Position numbers and translations under genes: made by a program. Below the pieces are notes generated by a model. The model did no database searches. It had not been told where the DNA came from and was given only the letters and a program-made list of their open reading frames with translations. Source: Microbacteriaceae bacterium (GTDB lineage: Bacteria > Actinomycetota > Actinomycetes > Actinomycetales > Microbacteriaceae). From it: 46,312 bases of DNA. The stretch is taken from the NCBI GenBank assembly GCA_025352325.1, contig JANXTR010000020.1, positions 1 through 46,312 of the forward strand, written 5' to 3'. Shown here piece after piece: positions 15,678 to 24,114 of the stretch (position 1 is its first letter; each line of letters starts with the position of its first letter).

Positions 15678-16075
15678 AGCGCGCAGTACGGCCCGTAGGC
15701 CGCTCAGTGGGGCCCGTAGGCCGCGCACTAGCGCCCGGAGGCTCGGAGCGCGGAATCGAGCGTCCGTCGCGATGGCGAGGGTCACCGCCGTCGTCCGGGT
15801 GGCGGGGATGCGCCGCCTCTCCCGCTCCGCGGGACCTCGATTCTCGAATCGCTGCAGATCCTCGCATACTTGCGGGGCCTGAATCGAAGCGACCCAACGA
15901 AGTTCGTCGATTTCGCCCTCTCCATCGGCAGGGACGGCTCCGGTTCGAGCGGGTCGACGTGGCCGAGCGGATGCTGTCCGCCGCGGCCGCGTGTCCCGCC
16001 GTTTCCCCCCAGCGTGATCCGTGACTCGGTGACCGGGCCCTTGTCGGGGCGCGCCGCTGGTGACATCGTCGTGAG
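15678..16075. other. Intergenic region of 398 bp
   Basis: Near its start are two copies of GGCCCGTAGGCCGC(T/G)CA (15690-15706 and 15711-15727), each containing the palindrome GGCC-CGTA-GGCC; they may act as a terminator for the flavin operon. Between about 15839 and 15940 the plus strand has a protein-like stretch without start or stop context (LESLQILAYLRGL then KFVDFALSIGRDG), possibly a gene remnant of unknown family. Nothing else is recognised. Confidence 0.4.
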
Positions 16076-16624
16076 ATGACGCCGAAGTCGCGTGCCGTCG
16101 CGGTTGCCGTCGTCGCGATCCTGGCGACGTCGGCGATCGCGGCCTGCGCCACGACCGGCACGACTCCGCGCACGACGCCGAACGAGGCGGAGCAGTCTGC
16201 CGTGATCCGCGCCTCGGGATTCGGCGGCGACGACGGGCAGCTCCAGCTCGACGCCCCGTGGGTCCAGCTCTGGACGCAGGCGCAGCTCCCCGCGGCGATC
16301 GGGCTGTGCCTGGAGCGGGGCGTCCCGGTCGACCCCTGCTACGCCGCGCATCCGGTCGACACCCGGGTCTTCGCGATGAGCGAGCCGCAAAGGATCCAGC
16401 TGTTCGGCTACTACCTCACCTTCCTCGACCGGTGCGTGCTTGCCCAGGGCTTCCGGGTCGACCGGATCCCGCAGCGCGCCGCCTTCCTCAGCGCGATCAA
16501 CGACGGCATGCCCTGGAGCCCGTACGACCGGGTGACCGTAAAGACGCGCGCCGAGTGGTTCGCCCTGTCCGACGCCTGCCCACCCGTTCCCGCCGACATC
16601 GACGCCGCGCTGACGCCGCGCTGA
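16076..16624 (+). CDS. Lipoprotein, family with conserved RAEWxALxDACP motif (copy A)
   Basis: A 182-residue exported protein. It has a signal peptide with hydrophobic core VAVAVVAILATSAIAA and lipobox Cys24 (AIAAC), then a TTGTTPRTTP linker. The exported domain has PWVQLWTQAQLPAAIGLCLERG in the middle (LCLE like the ACVK and SCVS of the other copies), FGYYLTFLDRCVLAQG, and near the end SPYDRVTVKTRAEWFALSDACP. These motifs recur in the copies at 19791 and 20498, so it is a paralogous family with paired cysteines that probably form disulfides. Function is unknown. The last codons lie inside an 11-bp tandem repeat, so the C terminus can change with repeat number. Confidence 0.8.
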   Translation: MTPKSRAVAVAVVAILATSAIAACATTGTTPRTTPNEAEQSAVIRASGFGGDDGQLQLDAPWVQLWTQAQLPAAIGLCLERGVPVDPCYAAHPVDTRVFAMSEPQRIQLFGYYLTFLDRCVLAQGFRVDRIPQRAAFLSAINDGMPWSPYDRVTVKTRAEWFALSDACPPVPADIDAALTPR

Positions 16625-16666
16625 TGCCGGGCCGATGCCGCGCTGACGCCGCGCTGATGCCGGGCT
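16601..16666. repeat. 11-bp tandem repeat, six copies, spanning the stop codon of lipoprotein A
   Basis: Six consecutive units of consensus GAYGCCGSGCY begin at 16601, 16612, 16623, 16634, 16645 and 16656. The lipoprotein's stop (TGA 16622-16624) lies at the junction of units 2 and 3. Because 11 is not a multiple of 3, adding or losing a unit upstream of the stop would shift the frame and extend or replace the C terminus. Confidence 0.85.
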
Positions 16667-16716
16667 GAGTCGAGCTCACTCGCCCTGGCAGGGTTCCGAT
16701 GTGGTCTGATGGGGGC

Positions 16717-17325
16717 ATGCTGAGGCGCCTAGGCGTGATCGCGGGACCGGTCGTCGTCGGGGTCGCCGTGCTTCTACTACTGAGCGGATGCATCGCCTCG
16801 CCCGAACGCGGAGACTCCCATCCGCAGCGGCTGCCCCTCGGCATTCCCACCCGTCTCGTCGCCGGCTGCGAGCAGAGCGTCGGATTGGGCGGCTCTGCCC
16901 CGGTGACCGCGATCTGGCGCGACAGCCAGGGGGTGCACGTGCGCATCGGCCATGGCCCGCCGGGAGCGATCGGCAGCGGCGGCGGGCTCTCGAACACCGA
17001 GTCCGCGCTGCTCTCCTGCCTCACGATCGCCCGCGGTACGCAACCCGACTACCCGACCGACTCGGCCGGGCTCCTGCTGCTGTGGCGCTACTCGAGCGCG
17101 GTGCTCTGGCCCTGTTACGCGCAGCACGGCCTCGATGTCGGGCGGGCGCCGTCGCGCGCGACCTTTCTGCGCGGTGACCCGCTGCAGATTAGCCCGCTGG
17201 ATCAGCTGCGCGGCCCGGTCGCCGACGAGCTGTGGGCGCAGGTGCAGCGCGACTGCCCGTCGTTGCCGAAGTACCTGGCGACCCCGACTCCGTTTCCCAC
17301 ATCCACGCTGACGAGCACCGGATAG
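16717..17325 (+). CDS. Lipoprotein, distant relative of the RAEW/DACP family (copy B)
   Basis: A 202-residue exported protein with signal peptide (LGVIAGPVVVGVAVLLLLSGC) and lipobox Cys at LLSGC. The exported part has several cysteines (AGCEQS, LLSCLT, LWPCYAQ, RDCPSL) and an end of the same general plan as copies A, C and D (DELWAQVQRDCPSLP in place of RAEWYALxDACPALP), then a Thr/Pro-rich tail. A repeated family is likely but this member has diverged. The ATG at 16717 starts the hydrophobic core at the right distance; an in-frame upstream ATG at 16699 would add six residues. Function unknown. Confidence 0.72.
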   Translation: MLRRLGVIAGPVVVGVAVLLLLSGCIASPERGDSHPQRLPLGIPTRLVAGCEQSVGLGGSAPVTAIWRDSQGVHVRIGHGPPGAIGSGGGLSNTESALLSCLTIARGTQPDYPTDSAGLLLLWRYSSAVLWPCYAQHGLDVGRAPSRATFLRGDPLQISPLDQLRGPVADELWAQVQRDCPSLPKYLATPTPFPTSTLTSTG

Positions 17326-17334
17326 CACGCCGAA

Positions 17335-17598
17335 TGCACCCGGGACGGGCCGCCCTGCTCGTGGCGGCACTCGGCGGCACGAGGTTGCTCGCGAGCGATC
17401 ATTACGGCCGGCTCGACGATGACGGCCTGGCGGGTGATGTATCACTCGCGCGATCAGAACGGAGCCGACGTCGCGGTCTCCGGCACCGTCGTGGCCCCGA
17501 AGGGCACCGCTCCGGCCGGCGGCCGTGGCGGGCACCGCGCCGTCCGGGGCGTGCGGGGAAGCGCGCTGACCCGGCTCGACCCGATCCGCGGCAGGTGA
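17335..17598 (+). pseudogene. Remnant of a secretory lipase/alpha-beta hydrolase
   Basis: The ATG at 17335 opens a signal-peptide-like start (MHPGRAALLVAALGG, then LLASD). The next frame then reads ITAGSTMTAWRVMYHSRDQN, then GADVAVSGTVVAPKGTAPAGGR. In a third frame VAGTAPSGACGEAR resembles the VAWAHGT region. Secretory lipases of actinobacteria have this order: signal, WRVxYxSxDxxGxxxAVSGxVxxP, then AWAHGT. The catalytic Ser, Asp and His regions are all missing, and at least two frameshifts are needed. A dead gene between lipoprotein B and the glycosyltransferase fusion. Family recall is moderate. Confidence 0.5.
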
Positions 17599-17725
17599 AC
17601 GGAGAGCGACGCCGAGCGGGGTGAGGCGGCATCCGGGGGAACACCAGACGGATGCTGCGTGAACCCTCGGTGCGTGAGGCACGCGGCACCGCGGTCGCGC
17701 GTCCTGAGCGACGATCCTGGTGTTC

Positions 17726-19735
17726 GTGAGAGTCGTCTTGTTCGCGGAATCTTCGCTCATCCACATGAACGGGGTCACCCATTCGCTGCTGCAGGTGCTG
17801 CGGCACCTGGAGGCGAACGGGCACGAGACCCGGGTCATCGCCCCCCGCGCCAGTCGCGACGAGGCATCCATCGGGCCGCACGGCTCCGAACTATCGCTGC
17901 TGCGCTCGGTCGGGCTGCCGTCGTATCCGGAGGTGCGTCTCACCTTTACGCGCGCCGCGTCGCTCTCGATGATGCTGCGTGACTTCGCGCCCGACGTCGT
18001 GCACCTCGCCTCGCCTTTCGTGCTCGGCTGGCAGGGCCTGCGGGCGGCCGACCACCTCGGGATCCCGACGGTCGCGATCTACCAGACCGACATCCCGGGC
18101 TACGCCGAGCGATACGGCATGCCCGCCGCTCAACCAGTGCTCGCGCAGCACGTGGCGCGCATCCACCAGCGGGCGACGCTGACGCTCGCGCCGTCGTCGT
18201 CGTCGATCGCCGAGTTGCGGTCCGCCGGCGTCGAGCGGCTGCGACTGTGGGCGCGGGGCGTCGACGCGGAGCGCTTCCGACCGGAACGCCGCAGCGAGGA
18301 GTGGCGTCGCCGCATCGCGCCGAACGGCGAGACGATCATCGGCTACGTCGGTCGACTCGCGCCCGAAAAGCAGGTCGAAGACCTCGCGGCGATTGCCGCC
18401 CTCCCTCGCACCAAACTCGTCATCGTCGGCGATGGGCCCAGCCGGTCGGCTCTCGAGAAGCAGCTGCCGGATGCCGCCTTCCTCGGCTTCCTCGGAGGTG
18501 ACCGCCTCGCCGAGGCGGTCGCGAGCTTCGATCTCTTCGTGCATCCCGGCGAGAACGAGACGTTCTGCCAGACCATCCAGGAGGCGCTGGCGAGCGGCGT
18601 CCCGGTCGTGGCCACCGGGCGTGGCGGGCCGCTCGACCTCGTGCAGAACAGTCGCACCGGTTGGCTCTACCGCCCCGGAGATCTTGACGAACTGCGCGCG
18701 CGCGTGCTCGACCTGGTCGGCGACCGCGGCAAGCGCCGGGCCTTTGCGACCGCCGCGCACGACTCGGTGGCGAACCGCAGCTGGGCGCGGCTGGGCGACG
18801 AGCTGCTCGGGCACTACCGGGACGCGATCGCGGTGCAGCAGGGGACGGCGCCGGCCTCCTTGCTTCGGGAGGAGGCGACGGCTGCCGCCGAGCCGATCGC
18901 TCGCACCCCCTGGAAGCGCTACGTCGCGATCGGCGACTCGCTCACCGAGGGGCTCTGCGATGACTCGCGCCAGGAACCGGGCGAGATCCGGGGCTGGGCC
19001 GATCGCCTCTCGATGCTGCTCTCGCAGAGCGGCGACGCCCGGAACGGCGGTCGTCCGCATCGCCTCCGCTACGCGAACGTCGCCGTGCGCAGCCGCACAG
19101 TCGCCGACGTGCTGGAGCGGCAGATCCCGGTCGCGTTGGCCCTGCGCGCCGACCTGGTGACTATCCTGATCGGAGCCAACGACCTGGCCATCGACGGCTC
19201 GCATCCCGAACGGATCGCCGATCGCCTTCGCGAGGGGATCCTGTGCCTGCAGCGGTCAGGTGCCGATGTGCTCATCGTCACGCCGTTCATCGCGCCGTGG
19301 CCACTGCTGCGTCTGCTCAACCGTCGCACGGTGCGGCTCGCCGCCGAGCTGCATCGGGTCGCCGAGGAGACGGGCGCGATGCTCCTCGACTTCACGCAGG
19401 ATCCCGACCGCATCGATGAGCGGATGTGGGCCGCCGATCGCGTGCACCTCAGCTCTTACGGGCACCGCGTGCTGTCGTACCGCGCGGCAGCCGTGCTCGG
19501 CGTGTCCGGTGCCTCCGAGCTCGGCGCCCTCGACGCGCTCCTGCACGACGACGCCCCCGAGACCCGCATCGATCGGATCAGCACCCCCGCCTGGGTCTGG
19601 ACGCACGTGCGCCCGTGGGCTGGGCGTCGCGCGCGCGGACGCACCGAGGGTGACGGGCGCTCGCCGAAGCACAGCCGGCTGATCGACGTGGTGCCGCGCG
19701 CCACGCGGAGGGCGCGTGCCCGCTCCGAGTCTTGA
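17726..19735 (+). CDS. Fusion of a family-4 glycosyltransferase and an SGNH-hydrolase
   Basis: About 669 residues. The N-terminal half is a GT-B glycosyltransferase of family 4: MNGVTHSLLQVLRHLE acceptor loop, FAPDVVHLASPF, IIGYVGRLAPEKQVEDL and the nucleotide-sugar motif HPGENETFCQTIQEAL (about 271-286). The C-terminal part (from about 395) is an SGNH esterase: GDSLTEG with nucleophile Ser, GANDL (about 483), and the Asp-His pair in DRVHLSSYGH (about 570). All catalytic residues of both enzymes are present. GT4 relatives with this MNGV start are mannosyltransferases acting on envelope lipids; the hydrolase could remove or transfer acyl groups. GTG 17726 fits the family start; another GTG at 17720 is possible. 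It has four lipoprotein neighbours. Confidence 0.88.
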   Translation: MRVVLFAESSLIHMNGVTHSLLQVLRHLEANGHETRVIAPRASRDEASIGPHGSELSLLRSVGLPSYPEVRLTFTRAASLSMMLRDFAPDVVHLASPFVLGWQGLRAADHLGIPTVAIYQTDIPGYAERYGMPAAQPVLAQHVARIHQRATLTLAPSSSSIAELRSAGVERLRLWARGVDAERFRPERRSEEWRRRIAPNGETIIGYVGRLAPEKQVEDLAAIAALPRTKLVIVGDGPSRSALEKQLPDAAFLGFLGGDRLAEAVASFDLFVHPGENETFCQTIQEALASGVPVVATGRGGPLDLVQNSRTGWLYRPGDLDELRARVLDLVGDRGKRRAFATAAHDSVANRSWARLGDELLGHYRDAIAVQQGTAPASLLREEATAAAEPIARTPWKRYVAIGDSLTEGLCDDSRQEPGEIRGWADRLSMLLSQSGDARNGGRPHRLRYANVAVRSRTVADVLERQIPVALALRADLVTILIGANDLAIDGSHPERIADRLREGILCLQRSGADVLIVTPFIAPWPLLRLLNRRTVRLAAELHRVAEETGAMLLDFTQDPDRIDERMWAADRVHLSSYGHRVLSYRAAAVLGVSGASELGALDALLHDDAPETRIDRISTPAWVWTHVRPWAGRRARGRTEGDGRSPKHSRLIDVVPRATRRARARSES

Positions 19736-19790
19736 CGCGAGCAGCGCGAAAGCCCTGGCCTCTGCCGGACGGGTGTGACACGCTCAGACG

Positions 19791-20501
19791 GTGAGGATGC
19801 ACGCGATCCCGGCGGCGGCCGGGCTGCTGCTGGCGGTCGCGCTGGGCGCCTGCAGCTCCTCGCCGGCGCCGCGGACGGCGCCGGATCAGGTCGAGCGAGC
19901 TGCCGTCGCCGCCGCGGACGGGCACGCCCTGGTCGACGGTTCCCCGATCTCGCAACCCTGGACGCAGTTGTGGACTCCCACCCAGGCCGGATCCAAGATC
20001 GCGGCCTGTGTGAAACGGGGCAGCGACGGCCTGATCGTCTTCCGTCCGGCGCCTCTCGCCGGGAACTCGCAGGGGCTGTCGTACTCGGTGGAGATGATCC
20101 CCAAAGACACGAGCGTCGGCGGCGGAGTGGGCCCGCCCTACTTCGACGGTGCGACGGCGGAGCGGCTCGTCGACGGCTGCGTCGCCCGGTTCCCCGTCGA
20201 CTTCCGCCTCTTCTCGGTGCCCGAGGGGGATCGCGGCGCGCTCTACGCCTACGACCTGACGGTGCTCCGTCGATGTCTGCTCGCCCACGGCCAGGCGGTT
20301 CCGGCCGTGCCGGCACGGGAACGATTCGAGAACATGCTCCGCGCGAGCGCCCCGTGGAACGCGTACGAACAGGTGAGGGTGACCAGCCGAGCCGAGTGGT
20401 ACGCCTTGGTCGACGCGTGTCCCGCGTTGCCGCCCGCGATCGCCGGAGATGTCGCGGACATCACCGCGCCGCCTGCCGCTCCGTGGGCGACCAGCCCGTG
20501 A
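19791..20501 (+). CDS. Lipoprotein, RAEWYALxDACP family (copy C)
   Basis: A 236-residue exported protein with signal peptide (PAAAGLLLAVALGAC) and lipobox Cys. The exported domain shows the family pattern: PWTQLWTPTQAGSKIAACVK, FDGATAERLVDGCVARFPVD, YDLTVLRRCLLAHGQ and NAYEQVRVTSRAEWYALVDACP. Four spaced cysteines suggest two disulfides. The start may be GTG 19791 or ATG 19797; no convincing ribosome-binding site separates them. It overlaps the next paralogue by 4 nt (GTGA), so C and D form a coupled pair directly downstream of the glycosyltransferase fusion. Function unknown. Confidence 0.82.
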   Translation: MRMHAIPAAAGLLLAVALGACSSSPAPRTAPDQVERAAVAAADGHALVDGSPISQPWTQLWTPTQAGSKIAACVKRGSDGLIVFRPAPLAGNSQGLSYSVEMIPKDTSVGGGVGPPYFDGATAERLVDGCVARFPVDFRLFSVPEGDRGALYAYDLTVLRRCLLAHGQAVPAVPARERFENMLRASAPWNAYEQVRVTSRAEWYALVDACPALPPAIAGDVADITAPPAAPWATSP

Positions 20502-21157
20502 GCACTCGACCGTTCGGGTTGCGCCTCCTCGTCACGGTCGCGGCAGCGGGCATCCTGCTGCTGCTGTCCGGATGCGTCGCCCGGCCCGCCACGACTCCCC
20601 GCACCGCGCCCACGACGTTCGAGCGCGCCGCCGCCCGGACGGCCCAGTCCGGGGCGGTGCGCGACGGCATCCCGCTGAATCCCGAGGCCTGGGTGCAGCT
20701 CTGGACGCCGGTCGGCGCCGGCAAAGCGATCGACTCCTGCGTGAGTCGGGACAGCAACGGCGCCCTCGGGTACATCGCCGACCCCGCGCTCGCGTCGAAG
20801 ACCGGGCTCCCGTACCAGATCACGCTCGGTCAGACCGGGGTCGTCATGGATGTCGACGTCATGCAGCGGATCGTCGAGGGCTGCATCGCGGCGGCGCCCG
20901 TCGACGATCGGATCCTGCGGGTGCCGAATCGCGCGTGGGCGGCCGTCTATGCCTATGACGTCACCTTCCTTCGCCGGTGCCTGCTCGCCCACGGGCAACG
21001 GTCGGCGGCGACACCGACGCGGGCCGAGTTCGACGAGCTACTGGCGTTCGGCGCGTCCTGGAGCCCGTACGACACGGTCGTGGTCCAGAAACGCGCCGCC
21101 TGGTACGCGCTCGCGGACGCGTGCCCCGCCTTTCCGCCCGAAATCACCTTCGGCTGA
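20498..21157 (+). CDS. Lipoprotein, RAAWYALxDACP family (copy D)
   Basis: A 219-residue paralogue of copy C. It has a signal peptide (LLVTVAAAGILLLLSGC) with lipobox Cys, a Thr/Pro linker, then AWVQLWTPVGAGKAIDSCVS, DVMQRIVEGCIAAAPVDDR, YDVTFLRRCLLAHGQ and SPYDTVVVQKRAAWYALADACP. The same four cysteines are kept. The GTG start at 20498 overlaps the stop of copy C. Membrane-anchored exported proteins of unknown function; clustering with the glycosyltransferase-SGNH fusion suggests a role in envelope glycolipid handling, which is inference. Confidence 0.82.
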   Translation: MSTRPFGLRLLVTVAAAGILLLLSGCVARPATTPRTAPTTFERAAARTAQSGAVRDGIPLNPEAWVQLWTPVGAGKAIDSCVSRDSNGALGYIADPALASKTGLPYQITLGQTGVVMDVDVMQRIVEGCIAAAPVDDRILRVPNRAWAAVYAYDVTFLRRCLLAHGQRSAATPTRAEFDELLAFGASWSPYDTVVVQKRAAWYALADACPAFPPEITFG

Positions 21158-21419
21158 TACCATTCGAACGTCGCGATTCCGCGACATCCGGAGCAGGTCG
21201 GCACGAAGCTGGTCACCGGTGGTGGTCTTCCGACACGAGAAAAAACTCGATTCGGCGCACTTCTACTGTTGACCAGAGCAAACAACCGGCGCGACCGCAC
21301 TGTCTATGTGTAGTTCACAATGACACGCAGTATTGCGCCGCCGTTCTTCCTGCCCGCTCCTGCTCCTTCGTATGTCGGCGACCCGCATGGTCGCCAGCCA
21401 ACAAAAGGAGAGACACCTC
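21158..21419 (+). other. pnp upstream region (262 bp)
   Basis: This gap should hold the pnp promoter and leader. There is a TACTGT hexamer near 21264 followed at once by TTGACC, and AAAAGGAG at 21403-21410 as ribosome-binding site. No hairpin as strong as the known pnp autoregulatory stem of E. coli was recognised by eye. A folding calculation would be needed to find one. Confidence 0.35.
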
Positions 21420-23714
21420 GTGGAGGGTCCCGAAATCAAGTTCGCCGAAGCCGTTTTGGATAACGGCAAGTTCGGCACGCGTACCGTCCGGTTCGAAACC
21501 GGCCGTCTTGCGCAGCAGGCTCAGGGCGCGGTCGCCGCGTACCTGGACGAAGACACCATGATCCTGAGCGCCACCAGCGCCGGCAAGCACCCTCGTGAGG
21601 GCTTCGACTTCTTCCCGCTGACGGTGGATGTCGAAGAGCGTTCCTACGCCGCAGGCAAGATCCCCGGTTCGTTCTTCCGTCGCGAGGGTCGCCCGTCGAC
21701 GGAGGCCATCCTGGTCTGCCGCCTCATCGACCGGCCGCTACGTCCGACCTTCGTCGAGGGTCTGCGCAACGAAGTCCAGATCGTCATTACGGTGCTGAGC
21801 ATCGCGCCCGACGAGTTCTACGACGCCCTGGCCATCAACGCGGCCAGCCTGTCCACGCAGATCTCCGGCCTGCCGTTCTACGGTCCGGTCGGTGGCATCC
21901 GCCTCGCCCTCATCGGCGACCAGTGGGTCGCGTTCCCCAAGTTCAGCCAGCTCGCGGAGGCCGTCTTCGACCTCACCGTCGCCGGCCGGCTCGTGACGGA
22001 TAAGGACGGCAACGAGGATGTCGCGATCATGATGGTCGAGGCCGAAGCGACCGAAGGTAGCTGGGAGCTGATCCGCGGTGGCGCGACCAAGCCCGACGAG
22101 TCCGTCGTCGCGCAGGGCCTCGAGGCCGCAAAGCCGTTCCTCAAGCAGCTCATCCAGGCGCAGCAGTCGATCGCCGACCAGGCCGGCAAGGCGATCCAGG
22201 AGTTCCCGCTCTTCCCGCCGTACCAGCAGGCCACCTACGACGCCGTCGCCGGTCTCGCGTACGACGACCTCAAGGGCGTCTACCAGATCGCCGACAAGCA
22301 GCAGCGTCAGAACGCCGACGACGAGCTCAAGGACCGCGTCAAGGGTCACATCGCCGCCGAGGTCGAGGCCGACCGCCTCCCCGCCTCCGCGAACGGTGAG
22401 GTCAGTGCCGCGTACAAGTCCGTTTCCAAGAAGGTCATGCGCACCCGCGTGCTGACCGAGGGCATCCGCATCGACGGCCGTGGCCTGACCGACATCCGGG
22501 CGCTCGACGCCGAGGTGCAGGTCATCCCGCGCGTTCACGGTTCGGCGATCTTCCAGCGCGGCGAGACCCAGATTCTGGGTGTCACCACGCTGAACATGCT
22601 CAAGATGGAGCAGCAGATCGACTCCCTCGCCCCGGTGAAGAAGAAGCGCTACCTGCACCACTACAACTTCCCGCCATACTCGACCGGTGAGACTGGCCGC
22701 GTGGGTTCGCCGAAGCGTCGCGAGATCGGGCACGGCTTCCTGGCCGAGCGCGCGCTCGTGCCGGTGTTGCCGAGCCGCGAGGACTTCCCGTACGCGATCC
22801 GTCAGGTGTCCGAGGCCCTCGGCTCCAACGGCTCGACGTCGATGGGTTCGGTCTGCGCCTCGACCCTCTCGCTGCTGAACGCCGGTGTGCCGCTGCGCGC
22901 GCCGGTCGCCGGCATCGCGATGGGCCTCATCTCGGACGTCGTGGATGGTGAGACTCGTTACGCGGCCCTCACCGACATCCTCGGTGCCGAGGACGCGCTC
23001 GGCGACATGGACTTCAAGGTTGCCGGTACCTCAGAGTTCGTCACCGCGATCCAGCTCGACACCAAGCTGGCGGGTCTGCCGTCCTCGGTGCTCGACGGCG
23101 CCCTGAAGCAGGCCAAGGAGGCTCGCACGGCGATCCTCGCGGTCATCAATCAGGCGATCGACGGCCCCGACGAGATGGCTCCGACGGCGCCGCGCGTCAT
23201 CAGCGTTCAAATCCCGACCGACAAGATCGGCGAGCTGATCGGCCCGAAGGGCAAGACGATCAACGCGATTCAGGATGAGACGGGAGCCGACATCTCCATC
23301 GAGGAGGACGGCACCGTCTACATCGGTGCAGTCGACGGCCCCTCGGCCGAGGCAGCCCGTGCGCAGGTACTGGCGATCGGCAACCCGCTGAACCCGGAGG
23401 TGGGCGAGCGGTTCCTTGGAACCGTCGTCAAGCTCGCGGCGTTCGGCGCGTTCGTCTCGCTCATGCCCGGCAAGGACGGCTTGCTGCATATCAGCGAGGT
23501 CCGCAAGCTCGCCGGTGGCAAGCGCGTCGAGAACGTCGAAGATGTGCTCGTGGTCGGCCAGAAGATCCAGGTCGAGATCACCAAGATCGACGACCGCGGA
23601 AAGCTGTCGCTCGCCCCGGTGGTCGACGAGGCCGACGCGGCCGACACCGAGGGTCGCCCCGCGGACGACGCTCACGTCGACAGCTCGTCGGAGGGCGAGT
23701 CGGTCGACGCGTAG
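21420..23714 (+). CDS. pnp: Polyribonucleotide nucleotidyltransferase (PNPase)
   Basis: A 764-residue protein with the full PNPase order: first RNase PH-like domain (residues 1-150, with [11 protein letters not shown]), an all-helical linker, second catalytic RNase PH domain (about 350-590, with [16 protein letters not shown] and the acidic [19 protein letters not shown]), a KH domain at about 597-655 ([15 protein letters not shown]) and an S1 domain at about 660-735 ([17 protein letters not shown]). It degrades RNA 3' to 5' by phosphorolysis and, in actinobacteria, can make tails or have pppGpp-linked activity. The start is GTG 21420, 9 nt after AAAAGGAG; the in-frame ATG upstream is not preferred. 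Confidence 0.98.
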   Translation: MEGPEIKFAEAVLDNGKFGTRTVRFETGRLAQQAQGAVAAYLDEDTMILSATSAGKHPREGFDFFPLTVDVEERSYAAGKIPGSFFRREGRPSTEAILVCRLIDRPLRPTFVEGLRNEVQIVITVLSIAPDEFYDALAINAASLSTQISGLPFYGPVGGIRLALIGDQWVAFPKFSQLAEAVFDLTVAGRLVTDKDGNEDVAIMMVEAEATEGSWELIRGGATKPDESVVAQGLEAAKPFLKQLIQAQQSIADQAGKAIQEFPLFPPYQQATYDAVAGLAYDDLKGVYQIADKQQRQNADDELKDRVKGHIAAEVEADRLPASANGEVSAAYKSVSKKVMRTRVLTEGIRIDGRGLTDIRALDAEVQVIPRVHGSAIFQRGETQILGVTTLNMLKMEQQIDSLAPVKKKRYLHHYNFPPYSTGETGRVGSPKRREIGHGFLAERALVPVLPSREDFPYAIRQVSEALGSNGSTSMGSVCASTLSLLNAGVPLRAPVAGIAMGLISDVVDGETRYAALTDILGAEDALGDMDFKVAGTSEFVTAIQLDTKLAGLPSSVLDGALKQAKEARTAILAVINQAIDGPDEMAPTAPRVISVQIPTDKIGELIGPKGKTINAIQDETGADISIEEDGTVYIGAVDGPSAEAARAQVLAIGNPLNPEVGERFLGTVVKLAAFGAFVSLMPGKDGLLHISEVRKLAGGKRVENVEDVLVVGQKIQVEITKIDDRGKLSLAPVVDEADAADTEGRPADDAHVDSSSEGESVDA

Positions 23715-23735
23715 TCACCCGCTGATCGAGTAGTC

Positions 23736-23774
23736 GACGAGCCCCATTCCGCTTCGGCTGGGTGGGGCTTCGTC
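23736..23774 (+). terminator. Hairpin after pnp
   Basis: GACGAGCCCCA (23736-23746) pairs with TGGGGCTTCGTC (23763-23774) with one bulged base and a 16-nt loop. Located 21 nt after the pnp stop; probable terminator, although no long U tract follows. Confidence 0.65.
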
Positions 23775-23780
23775 GTGGGC

Positions 23781-23839
23781 GAAGGGCCGGCCCCGCGAAG
23801 CTCCCTCGGGCAAATTCTGCCGCGGGGCCGAAGCCCTTC
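23781..23839. other. Second long stem-loop downstream of pnp
   Basis: GAAGGGC...GGCCCCGCG (23781-23797) pairs with CGCGGGGCC...GCCCTTC (23821-23839): a 9-bp upper stem and a 7-bp lower stem separated by a small internal loop, with a 23-nt loop containing CAAATT. From here to 24114 no gene is visible except the ribosome-binding site (AGGGAGGGC) of the next ORF. It could be a second terminator or part of a small RNA. Confidence 0.5.
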
Positions 23840-24114
23840 TGGTGCCGCGCAATGCGGCAGTGAGTGGCGGTGCCGTTCGCTGTGGACGACTCCACCCGGA
23901 TGCCGGAGCATCCCCACGGCCACACGTTACGTCCGCGCCGCCCGGTACACCAGAGGTGGGCCAGGGTGTTCGCCGAGAGTTCCCCCGGACGTCGCCCTGA
24001 CACGAGCGGTTGCTCGCGTTGTCGCGCAATTCTCACGATTCATAACGATTCGGTGGTGCGCTCCGAATACCTCGTGTCGGCGCGTTACTCTCGCACCACA
24101 GGGAGGGCAAGACC

